Below, in pieces: positions 48,712 to 58,600 of a stretch of DNA of 64,000 nucleotides. Source of the stretch: Thiotrichales bacterium 19S3-11 (lineage in GTDB: Bacteria; Pseudomonadota; Gammaproteobacteria; Francisellales; Francisellaceae); the NCBI GenBank assembly GCA_021713295.1, contig JAKJJU010000003.1, positions 53,193-117,192 on the forward strand, in the 5' to 3' direction. Under the pieces are notes generated by a model. It had not been told where the DNA came from. It did not search any database and saw nothing but the letters and a program-made list of their open reading frames with translations. Within the stretch, counting starts at the first letter, position 1. Each line of letters opens with the position of its first letter. The position numbers and the translations under genes are program-made.

Positions 48712-50085
48712 TTAAAGTTGATAGACATCAATATTGAAAAAATTACCAATATGATTAACCCAAAGAAGCGTTGTTTTTTGGGGGTTAATCGTTATTTGTT
48801 TGCGGTAGGTGCCAATACGAACGTTATAAGTACCTTTGTTAAGTAACGATTCATATAACTGAACGCTTTGAGGTAATAATAACCAACTTCTTAGATCAGC
48901 TCTTGATGTGACAATGCTATAAACTGAGCCAGCTAGCCAGCCAGCTAAGCCTGCATCTTTATTTAGTTGATAGGTAGCAACTGATTTTAGTATTAGTCTT
49001 AGCACTTCACGTGTAATTATTGCAGGGTATTGTTCGGTTAGTGACTTGGCTGCTAATAAATTAGTATCAACCAAAAGTGCAGTTGTGCCGGATTCCAACT
49101 TATGATTATCAGAATTAACACTTACTATTGTACTATGAACTGGTGCATTAGCATGGCTATAATAAGGTATTGCTAAATTTTGAATACCAAGGTTGCCTAG
49201 TGGTAATGGTAGATAGAATGCGTGTTTTGTCTCAACTAAGCCTGATTCATAAAGTACGACTAATCGACCTTTATTACCAAATGGATTGCCGCCATTAAAG
49301 CCAATTTTCATTTGCTGATAAGTTTGTTGAACATAAGGGTTATCTGGAGTTAGTCGTAGTGCATTTTTAATTGAAATAAAAGCATCATTATAATCATAAT
49401 CATCTGCTTCATAGAGGATAGCCTCCAGATAATATGCAAAGCCATTTTCATATGCATTGGCAATGTTTTTGACTTGTTGCTGCATTGATGCAATCTCTTT
49501 ATGTTTACTTAGATCAAAATCACGTTCATTTATACCGAATTGGCTATAATCATCATTGATTTTTTTCTTTCCTTGGCTTGAGATATCATTTTGTCGTTGA
49601 ATCCATGCTTGTGCCTGAGACAGCCGTCTAATGGAAACAAGCGCATTTGATAAGTCATTAAGCGCTAAGTAATTTTTTGCTTGATAAGCATATAAAAAAG
49701 TTTGTTCATAATCGGGTACGTCATAGGCAAGCTCAAGATCGCTAGTTGCAAGTGCTCCTGCACTTGAAAGCATTTTTGATACTTGAATTTTTGCCTTCAT
49801 TTGTGCTTGGCGTATTGATTGAATAACATTTGCATAGTCATTAAGCGATGCTTTATTATCATTATTTAACTGATTAATACGACCTAATTCAAGCGCATAA
49901 AGGTTTGGATCTTGACTTGCTGAAAATTCCTTTTTATACGCTTTAATAGCAGCCTGTGCATTATTTTCAGTAACATCTTTTTTAGTTGTCTGCATTTTCT
50001 TTGGGTAGGGGCTTTGTAGGGTTGCACAGCCGCTAATGACCCCAGCAATTAAAAGAACAATGATTATTTGGAATGGTTTAAGCAT
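48712..50085 (-). CDS. COG3014-like lipoprotein
   Basis: The 457-residue precursor begins MLKPFQIIIVLLIAGVISGC, with a lipobox and lipidated Cys20. TPR-like helices follow (about residues 35-260: ALELGRINQLNNDNKASLNDY and YEADDYDYNDAFISIKNALR), then a beta-rich C-terminal part. It matches the uncharacterised COG3014 type that accompanies LpoB-like proteins in Vibrio and Shewanella, from memory. It is the third gene of a set that probably supports outer-membrane or peptidoglycan assembly. Confidence 0.75.
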   Translation of the reverse strand: MLKPFQIIIVLLIAGVISGCATLQSPYPKKMQTTKKDVTENNAQAAIKAYKKEFSASQDPNLYALELGRINQLNNDNKASLNDYANVIQSIRQAQMKAKIQVSKMLSSAGALATSDLELAYDVPDYEQTFLYAYQAKNYLALNDLSNALVSIRRLSQAQAWIQRQNDISSQGKKKINDDYSQFGINERDFDLSKHKEIASMQQQVKNIANAYENGFAYYLEAILYEADDYDYNDAFISIKNALRLTPDNPYVQQTYQQMKIGFNGGNPFGNKGRLVVLYESGLVETKHAFYLPLPLGNLGIQNLAIPYYSHANAPVHSTIVSVNSDNHKLESGTTALLVDTNLLAAKSLTEQYPAIITREVLRLILKSVATYQLNKDAGLAGWLAGSVYSIVTSRADLRSWLLLPQSVQLYESLLNKGTYNVRIGTYRKQITINPQKTTLLWVNHIGNFFNIDVYQL

Positions 50086-50094
50086 CGATAGGCT

Positions 50095-51072
50095 CTATGA
50101 TTTTGTTTTATTTAAAACTTTTTGGCTAATGGTCTGACTGGCTTTATTTATCAATTGTTGTTCAACTGTTTTAAGGCTGTTATCTGGGTCTTGTAGAATT
50201 TTTGTAATTTGATCCTCTGGAATACTGACAGTGACGGTATCAGCGTAAAGAATTTCCATAGTTGCCATTTCAACCAGTCGAAAATTAACGGTTGTTGAAG
50301 CAATATAATGGTCAAAGTCAGAGCCATAGAATTTTTGTTTTTCGTTTTTGATCGTTAATTCATCAATTGTGCCGACCAGTAGATAGTCAGCACCAATCAT
50401 TTGGCTTAGACGTGCTTTATTTAAGCTATTAACATTACCGCTTGAGAGGATAGCAACTTCTTTTGCATATTGCCCAAGGTCTGCATTATTACGATCAATC
50501 ATGCGAAACTGACCTGATTGACTAATATCTGTAACAAGTGATTGATTAAGAAGGCTAATACTACGAGCCGGCGAAATTGGGCCTTCAGCAGCTGAAGGAG
50601 CTAATTGGAAAGGCAGTACGGCAAATGAATATTTTTTAGCATTAGCTTGTGACTGATCAATGCCTTTGTACTGAGCAAATGTCATGTTTAAAGTGACATA
50701 GTATTGATTGTCTTTCTGTTCTTTTTTAGTTAGCTGGTAGTTAACGACGACACCGCTGGTAGCTGCTTTAATTGCGCTTATCGTATCTTGAGATAAGATA
50801 TTTGCATTGACTGGATAACGCTGATTACCAATAGTTACATAGCCTGTTGCAACAGCTTTCTCATTAATAACAGCATTAATTGCATTAACATAGGTACCAT
50901 TGACTTCAGCAACACCATTAATCAGTGCATTTGAAATGGCCAAATTTAAGCTATCGCCTTGGCCTTGAACTGTTCTTGTTTCAGTTTTAAGCGTTGGACT
51001 AGCATATAAATTTAGGGATATAAGACTAAAAAGAATAGTCACTATGAAGCTAAAATAAGACAAACGTTTCAT
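50095..51072 (-). CDS. exported CsgG/HfaB-like protein
   Basis: The 325-residue protein has a signal peptide ending SLNLYA (about residue 24) and no lipobox. The N-terminal part (KTETRTVQGQGDSLNLAISN) resembles LPP20/flagellar-assembly-type domains. The rest has FAVLPFQL, DISQSGQFRMIDRNNAD and GADYLLVGTIDEL, typical of the CsgG-like fold. GGAGG precedes the ATG. It lies between lpoB-like and COG3014-like genes in one operon. The role is unknown. Confidence 0.7.
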   Translation of the reverse strand: MKRLSYFSFIVTILFSLISLNLYASPTLKTETRTVQGQGDSLNLAISNALINGVAEVNGTYVNAINAVINEKAVATGYVTIGNQRYPVNANILSQDTISAIKAATSGVVVNYQLTKKEQKDNQYYVTLNMTFAQYKGIDQSQANAKKYSFAVLPFQLAPSAAEGPISPARSISLLNQSLVTDISQSGQFRMIDRNNADLGQYAKEVAILSSGNVNSLNKARLSQMIGADYLLVGTIDELTIKNEKQKFYGSDFDHYIASTTVNFRLVEMATMEILYADTVTVSIPEDQITKILQDPDNSLKTVEQQLINKASQTISQKVLNKTKS

Positions 51073-51128
51073 TATTTCCTCCGCTTATCTGTTAGTAATT
51101 TAAATACATCACTTATTTGATATTTTTT

Positions 51129-51746
51129 TTACCAGCCAAAGAGCGTTTTCTTTTGAACTTTTCTAATTTGTTTTTCTGCTTGCCAGACGATAGTGCCTGT
51201 TTTTAAGTCAAGCATTTTTAAAGTAATTAAAAAGAACATTGATTGTTGTGATGAACCTTTAGCATCAATATTTGCAATACTTCCAGTAAGCATATAATGA
51301 GCACCAAGTTGTTGGCCCATTGCAACGGCAGTTTTTTGATCAACCATACCGGATTGTTTTTGGTATTCCATTTGCTCTTTCATTGCTTGGATCTGCTTCA
51401 TATCAGTAAATTGGAAGTAGCCACTATTAATCATACGCGTTGATACGGTATTTTCGAGCATGTTCGTATTGATATGTTCGTTGGTTTCATTGCGAATACC
51501 GCTGAAAAAGACAACCGGCTGCTTTTTACCAAAATCAGTAATACGTTTGATATTCTGTGATTGAAGCATGCTATCAACCATTTTTTGTGTCGTTACTTGA
51601 AGGTCAGTTGAACTAAAATCAATAGAAGTGGTATCAACATCATCTGGATTTGTATATTCAACTTTTGGTGAGCATCCTGCGACAAAGATAATAAGTAATA
51701 AGCCTCCAAAAAGGGCACTAATTAATTTTACTTTAGATTTAATCAT
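51129..51746 (-). CDS. lpoB: LpoB-like lipoprotein, probable PBP1b activator
   Basis: E. coli LpoB is an outer-membrane lipoprotein that reaches through peptidoglycan and activates PBP1b. The 205-residue precursor has the lipobox VAGC (Cys25). The body shows DLQVTTQKMVDSMLQS, VFFSGIRNETNEHINT, STRMINSGYFQFTD, LGAHYMLTGSIANID and LDLKTGTIVWQAEKQIRK, which fit the family well. AGGAG precedes the ATG. It is the first gene of a lpoB / CsgG-like / COG3014-like operon. Confidence 0.88.
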   Translation of the reverse strand: MIKSKVKLISALFGGLLLIIFVAGCSPKVEYTNPDDVDTTSIDFSSTDLQVTTQKMVDSMLQSQNIKRITDFGKKQPVVFFSGIRNETNEHINTNMLENTVSTRMINSGYFQFTDMKQIQAMKEQMEYQKQSGMVDQKTAVAMGQQLGAHYMLTGSIANIDAKGSSQQSMFFLITLKMLDLKTGTIVWQAEKQIRKVQKKTLFGW

Positions 51747-51849
51747 TAATAACTCCTACAGTAATTAAACTAAATAATTTAAATTCTGTAGGAATTATAG
51801 CGAACTTTATTGCTGTTAGCTAAGGAAATTGCATTTATTACCTATTCGA

Positions 51850-52089
51850 CTATTCATAATTTGGTGCATCATTGCCATGCTCTATCGTGTTATCATCAAC
51901 AAAGAGCATGCGAGGAAAAGAACCTCGAGCGATATTGGCGACGGTCATATTAGGGGCATCAACAGCAGGCCCTAATCTAAAGCCATCAGCAATTTCAAAT
52001 ACTCTAGCACGATCGATATGAAGTTCAGATACTGAATTCTCAACAATTGTAGCTTCAACGACATCATCCATATCAAACTCATCAAACAT
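51850..52089 (-). CDS. uncharacterised acidic 79-residue protein
   Basis: The ATG is preceded by TAGGAG and the protein is a plausible small gene, MFDEFDMDDVVEATIVENS onward. It is acidic, without Cys, signal peptide or membrane segment. I recognise no family. It is divergent from the giant gene across about 510 bp of non-coding DNA. It might be a chaperone or regulator for that locus, but nothing shows this. Confidence 0.5.
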   Translation of the reverse strand: MFDEFDMDDVVEATIVENSVSELHIDRARVFEIADGFRLGPAVDAPNMTVANIARGSFPRMLFVDDNTIEHGNDAPNYE

Positions 52090-52600
52090 AAATTTCTCCT
52101 AAATTTTAGGTGGTTATTTAAACAATTTATTATAAAGCAATTAAGGGCTATTTGAATGACGAAACGTTTGGTTTAAGTTTGGTTATAATTATATTTGATT
52201 AATAGCATTGATCAAAATGGCAATAAGATATTTTATATTTTATTTGTAAAACAATAAGTTGAACGATAATCTTTGTGTATTATCATCTGATTTTTAAATG
52301 ACAGATTATCTCATATTGTATTATTTTTGTAAATAAATATTACATAAAATATGTAATATTATTTATGTAATTATTCAATAAAAATCACTTAATACATATG
52401 AAATACAATAAGTTAAATGAGATTAAATAAGCATTAAAATGCCAAATTATAAGATAATCAGTTGATTTTATTATCAAACATATGAGAAAGTAAGTGTTGA
52501 GTTTAGTATAATTTATTATAGATAGCTTAATGATATAAAATGATGTGGTATCAGGGTTGTAGCACGTATTATTTCAGGTTTTGATACGGGAGGTTTGCAA
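52090..52600. other. long AT-rich non-coding region before the giant gene
   Basis: No open reading frame of note is found in these 511 bp, which are markedly richer in A and T than the surrounding genes. They hold a perfect inverted repeat (52336-52360), a TATAAT hexamer at 52507-52512 and a 13-mer at 52549-52561 shared in part with 3136-3148. The strong Shine-Dalgarno GGGAGG at 52588-52593 serves the GTG at 52601. Confidence 0.6.
52336..52360. repeat. perfect AT-rich inverted repeat, possible operator
   Basis: AATATTACATA (52336-52346) is repeated in inverted form as TATGTAATATT (52350-52360) around three A. It is 11/11 bp perfect. It has no T tract and so is not a terminator. It could bind a dimeric regulator of the divergent orphan and giant genes, though such palindromes are common in AT-rich DNA. 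Confidence 0.45.
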
Positions 52601-55600
52601 GTGAAAGAGTATATTGGTTTAACAAGTTGGTTAGAGTCTAAATTTGTAGAGAGAGTTATTCATCAAAAATTATCCTCCCAATTAAATACTGCCGTTTCGG
52701 TACCGAGCCTTGATGATGCCTCATCAATAGGGTTTGCATTAACTCGTTATAATCATCTATTAGGAGAACAGGATCGTATACCTGAGCCAACTAGTAGAAC
52801 AGGTTATAGAACAGTAGGGCAGCCTGGTGGAAGAAATTGGGACGATTATGATCATTTTGTAATACCAATAAACACAGGTGCAGCACATAATGAGGCAATT
52901 ATTTTATTTCCAGGAACAAATAAGGCAATATTCATTGACCCAATGGGTGGCTCTATTCCTGTAGATAGAAGGAGAGAGTTGGCAGAGCTCGGCTTTACTA
53001 ATGTATTATCAACAACACAGGTACAAACAGACAGTTATCGTTGTGGTGATTATACAATTGCTATGGTTGATAAAATTTTATCTGAAGAAAATCCTAAGGA
53101 GATAGGGCAAGAACGCCTGAGCGCAATATCTAGAGAAGTTAAGCAGCTGAACAGCGTTCAATTAAATAGGCAAAGAGCTAGTTATATTAAAAGCTACGTA
53201 ACAGCATTAGATGAAGACCCATTAATAACGACTGATCAAAGGGAAGTTGTTATTAGCGAAAGTTTAAATGAACAACTTGAATTAATTGATGATGAATTTC
53301 ATAGTGTTTTTCTATCAACAGAGTCAGATTTAAGTGTAGCTAATCATGATCGGGATGCTAGATTTAGAGATAGTTTAGTGTATCGTCAATACCTTAGCGG
53401 TTCATTAACAAAAGAAAATACTCAACAAAGACTACGCGATCAGGGCATTGATGAAGATTTTATAGTAGCCGTTGAAGATCCATTAACCCAACTCAGTTTT
53501 GAGGTAGAGTTTTTATTTGAAAGTAGTCCAATTTTTGATGAAGATGAGTTAGGAAGTAGCGTTGACGATGAGTCTTTTAAGCGACAACAAGAAATAGCAG
53601 AGCTTGAAAAGCGTATTCAAATAAATAGTGGAAAAGAATTGGATTATACTCGACTTGTGTACGATCCAAAAACACTAGAAGATAAAAGTTTTTGGCAAAT
53701 TGAAGATCCATTTTCAAATAATTGTTTTTTAAGGCAAACTTTGCTTTTTGGTCAAGAAAAGCATCTAACTGAAATTCATACATTAATTGAGGAGCTTAAT
53801 CGTCCAATCGATGAAAGTAGTGCTTTAGCACTTGGTGAAGATGAAGGCGAGACATTAAAAGCATTCAAAGAGCTAGCTAGGGTATTTCCAGAAATTGCAC
53901 CACAACTTGGAAAAAGTGTGCTTGTCGATGAGTTAAATCGACTGGCCCAAATAATAAATACCGATCAAGAACTAGAGGAAAATGATTTAAAAAAAATAAA
54001 AGCAGTTATCACTAATGATAACTTTACTAACCTAGTACTTACTATTTCAAGTTTGCAAGTGGTTAATGAGCAAGTAGCAGGTGTTGAAAGAGAGATACGT
54101 AAGCAGTTGATGAGTACATCAGAGTATGTTGACTATCAATCAGCTAGAGAAAGGTTGCTTAATGAAAAAGTTCAGACTTCGAGTAAACTTTATGATTTAA
54201 AGCATGAGTTATTTGACATATTTGGCCGTGCGTTGGATGTCAGTGCTACACCAATTGAACGTGATGAAATATTGCCCATGTTACAAGAGTTTATAAAACT
54301 AGAAAAGCGTATTGGCGTATATACAGAAGACTCAGTTAATCTAAAAAGCCAGAAAGAGCAATCTGAGGCATTATCATCGCTAATTGCAGAAGCAAAAGAA
54401 TTTATTAAAGCATATGATAGCGACCAGAACCTTAAAAAGCTTAGAGATCAATCACAGGTTAAGTTACAGCAGTATGTAGAATTAAAAGAACAAAGGTTAG
54501 GCTTGGGGGCAAAGTTTCAGTTAATTCATGGATTAATCAATGATGCTGACAAAGCATATAGTGTAAAGGAACCTATTAAAGCTCGTGAAAAATTTTCAGA
54601 TTGGGATCAATATATTCTTGATGTTTACACTGATGGTTTAGAAAATCTAACAATAGAAGCTTTAGCTCAAGCAATGTTTAAAATCTATGAAAAAATCATT
54701 CAAGCAAAAGTTCTATCTTCTGATAGTGAGAGACTTCTTTTGCGACAATTAAGTAGCATTGGTATTGATAAACGTTTATTACAATCAAAAGAGCTTTTGT
54801 CAGCTCATATAAGAGACATGGATATTACTCGTCATCGGAATTATGGTAAGGCTGCTGAGCTGGCAACTGCATATTTTGATCACCGTATAGAAAAAGAAAA
54901 AACTCAATATTTAGCAGACAATCGTCTTTATCAAAATAGCCAAAGAAGATTGCTGGATCTAGAAGAGGGGAATCAAAAAAAGTTAAATCAAATTAAGAAA
55001 ATTATGCTGCCAGGTGGAGATATATCCGAAAAACTATCGGATTATGAAGGAATAAAAAGTACACTTAAAAGTGTAAATAAGAGTATATTGAAACTTGATC
55101 AAGCTAATGAAGGATCATTAGATAGTTATGCCAAGAAAAATTTAGAACTGACTAAGCTCGCGTTGAAAGAGGATAAAGAAAGGTTGATCATCCTTGCAAA
55201 AGCAGACTACAAAGAGAGAATTAAACCGTTAGTTTCACCAGATGTTACGGAGTTGCCAAACATCCCATTCAAGATAGATGAATTGAAAAATCAACTCTTG
55301 GCGTTAGCTGGCCTAACTGACGAGCATGTAGTTGGTAGTAGTAAGCTATTATTTAACAAAAGAAAAGATGAGTTAATGGATTTAAGCGAGAAATTTGATT
55401 CCTTAAAATATGAAATAGGTGAGAGTTATAAGCGCTGTGAACAGCACATAGAATCAGACAACGAAAGCTTTTATACCAATTATAAAGTGTTAACTGAGCA
55501 GGTAAAGCAAGCTTCTGAGGAATTGATTAGTTGTCAAAGAGAAGTGACGCAGCTGGTTGCTTGGTTAACCACACAGGGTGTAGCAGAGATTCGTGTGCCT

Positions 55601-58600
55601 GATAGTATCGAGTTAAATTTTTCCGGAATAGATTTACGTAATGTCGATTTAAGCAAAATTAAGAAAGCTAATGGTGATGCTTATGATTTTCGTGAGGTTG
55701 AGTTTGATAATGCAACGTTAGGCAGTATTTCAAAAGAAGAGCTTCAGCATCATTTTATTGCATTTACTAAAACAGTTGGCCAACCACCCATTGATTTAGG
55801 AGCGCTATGTCGTAAATTTGAGATTGAAACTGAGGAAGCTGCTTTAAAATTTGTCATGCAGCAATACGTTGAGCATTTTCCTTTTTTACCTATATTAGAT
55901 CAAACAAGTATGGATGAAATGGTTACTAATCTAGATTTAATTGAAACTAAGTTAAAGCATAATGAAGGTTTTGCAACTCGTTTTGCAGAAAATATGACAT
56001 ATGTAAATTTTAGTACTGCAAATTTTATTGGAAAAATTGGTCATTCCGGTGTATCGCTACGACGTTCTCGAATGCCTAAAAATTTAGCTGGTGTAGATCT
56101 ATCAGCTTGTAATTTAGAGGGGACAGTATTTCGTGGTTCAATGATTGATAGTACAACTCAATTGAATCAGTATGCTAATAATTTAAAATCAGCGATAGTT
56201 AAACCAGTAAAGGGTAGTTATATTAACTTAAGATCCCATGTTTTTGATGGCCACCTTAATGACGGTTTACCAAAAGATTTAAGGGGTGTTGATTTAACTG
56301 GTACGACTATAAGTAATTTGGATTTAAGAGGTTATATTATTGATGAGACAACAATTTTAGATGGAGTGAATTTTAGAAATGTTAAGTTTGATCACTGTAG
56401 AATTAATAATGCAAAGTTTAGAAATTGTATGTTTGGGGATAACAGTTCAATAAAAAGTGATATTTCAGGTGGTGAGTTTACTAGCTGTACTTTTGATGGT
56501 GTTGAGTTTGGCGATGCAAATACGCATGAAATTTTTAATATATCAGCAACGTTTTTAGATTGTGAATTTGCAGGTATGACCAATTTTTGGGATGGATGCA
56601 ATTTTAGAGACGCTCATTTCAATCATGTTAAACTTAGGGATCTATATATTGGTGAAATTATTGCACCAACAACTGGTAAAGCTATACAAATTGATAAATT
56701 AATAGGAAGAGAACTCGACATTACAGGAGAACAGAGCGTATGGAAAAATCCACAGCTTACAACAATTAAAAGTCTTACAGCAGAGCAATTTATAACGCAG
56801 TTAAGTGTCTATTTAAATCAGTTGAAGCAAGCAAAAAAAAGTTCGAGTTCAATAAGGAAGAGTGTGCATGCATGGGTGAGGCAAGTTGCATCGAACATAG
56901 ATAGCATAGATGATTGTAATCAAATTCTATGGCAATTTGATCAATGGAAGAATGAATCATCAGGTGATGTTTTAAAAGACAAAGAAAACCCTAAGTGGAG
57001 ATTATTTAATCGATATGCAGAGGGCAGTTTTTTTGGACGTAATAAGGGTAAAGTATCGGACTCTTCTGTTGGAGCAGAAATTTGTGGCCTAATTAATCAA
57101 AGATTGATGTATTTCGACACACATCAAAGAGTAAAGGAAATGTCTGATCGTTTTTTACCAGAAGATCAATATATTTCAAAAATTATGCATCAATTACTTG
57201 AAGGTGTAGATGAAGAAGAAATCAAAAAAATAGGCTTTAAAGAAATTGAAATTGCGTTTATTCAAGATATAAGGCAGGGTGTTGCTACTTTTGATCGAAA
57301 GGGTGTAGAAAGATATAAGCACCTTCAAGAGAGCAATGAAGCCTATAGCGATTTAGATCTAAAGGCAATGAGTGAGTTTATTCGTGGTGATTTAACAGAT
57401 AGTTTGGCTGAAAAAAATAAGTATTTATTGACTATTAAGATGTTAAAAAAGGTGATGGTTCATTTTCCAGAAAGAATAGATCAAGTAATGGGTAATTTGT
57501 CACCAATTGAATTAATACATTTGTCAGATGCATTGATTGTGTTAGATCGAGAAGGTATTGGCAAGCGTATTGTAGATTCTCCTAGCTCACAGAAGTTACT
57601 TAGGGAGCAAGTCTTAACTGAGAATTTGTTTGCTGAGTTCCTAAGGGATTCAATAGAAAAAGCATTAACAAAGATGAATCTAGAAGAGCAAAGATATTTT
57701 TTGAGTAAGTTTCTGAAAACACCTTTGACAAACCAAGACATACTTACTGAAGAGGACATTAGAGTCTATTTTGAGGAAGGGCTTGATAGTCGGGAATTAA
57801 CTACTGTGATTATAAATAAACTTCCATCAATAAACAAACTTGATGTAATTAATGAGCTATTGTTGAATTTTAATAACGAATATAGATTTCATAAGGTTTC
57901 AGATGAAGAGCGACACAATCAAGTTAAAGCTAAATTTATCAAATATTTTGATATGAACCGGTTCAAAAAGTCTCGTTTTAACGATGTGGTAGATTATATT
58001 ATGAAGAATTATAAACTTGAGAAAGATCAAGCTACCCAAAAAGCTCAGCGACTATTTAAGCAGTTAGGTGTTACTAGCCATCCGCCTTCTGTTAAATGGC
58101 CAGCAGCATTGGAACAAACATTTGAAGGCTGTGAAAGTTATGATCAAATAAGTGAAATGATTACGGATTGGGCTAAAGATAAAGCAGAGGCATCACAAAT
58201 AAATGCTTTTGTTAAACAAGTTATTTTTGATGCTGTACATCGTTATCATAAAGCAGTTGGCTATGATCAGAAAAAGGTTAACGAAAGATTAGCAGGCATT
58301 GCAGAGATTAGCTCTGACTCAAAAAAAACTACCGTAACAATCATGGTGAAACCCTCTGAAGGTGGGCAATATACGTTAGAAGATTTAAATGGCATTTTGG
58401 CAAAACTAAAAGATACTAGAGGTAGATCTAGTAAAGTAAATCGTTCTGAAAAAGCTTTTTTAGCTGCAATAGAAGAGCAAAGCTCCACTGCAAGGGGAGC
58501 CTTTAGAGAAATTTCAGGTAGGGGTGAATTAGTTATTACGACTGAAGGTCAGTTAAAAGATGGTCTTACTCTTAAGAAAGGGTTTTTATCTAAAGCACCT

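Noticed and set aside
52497..52522. Promoter with TTGAGT and TATAGA before the giant gene
   Set aside because: The spacing is 14 bases, too short for sigma70. Only the isolated TATAAT at 52507-52512 is retained as a weak hint.
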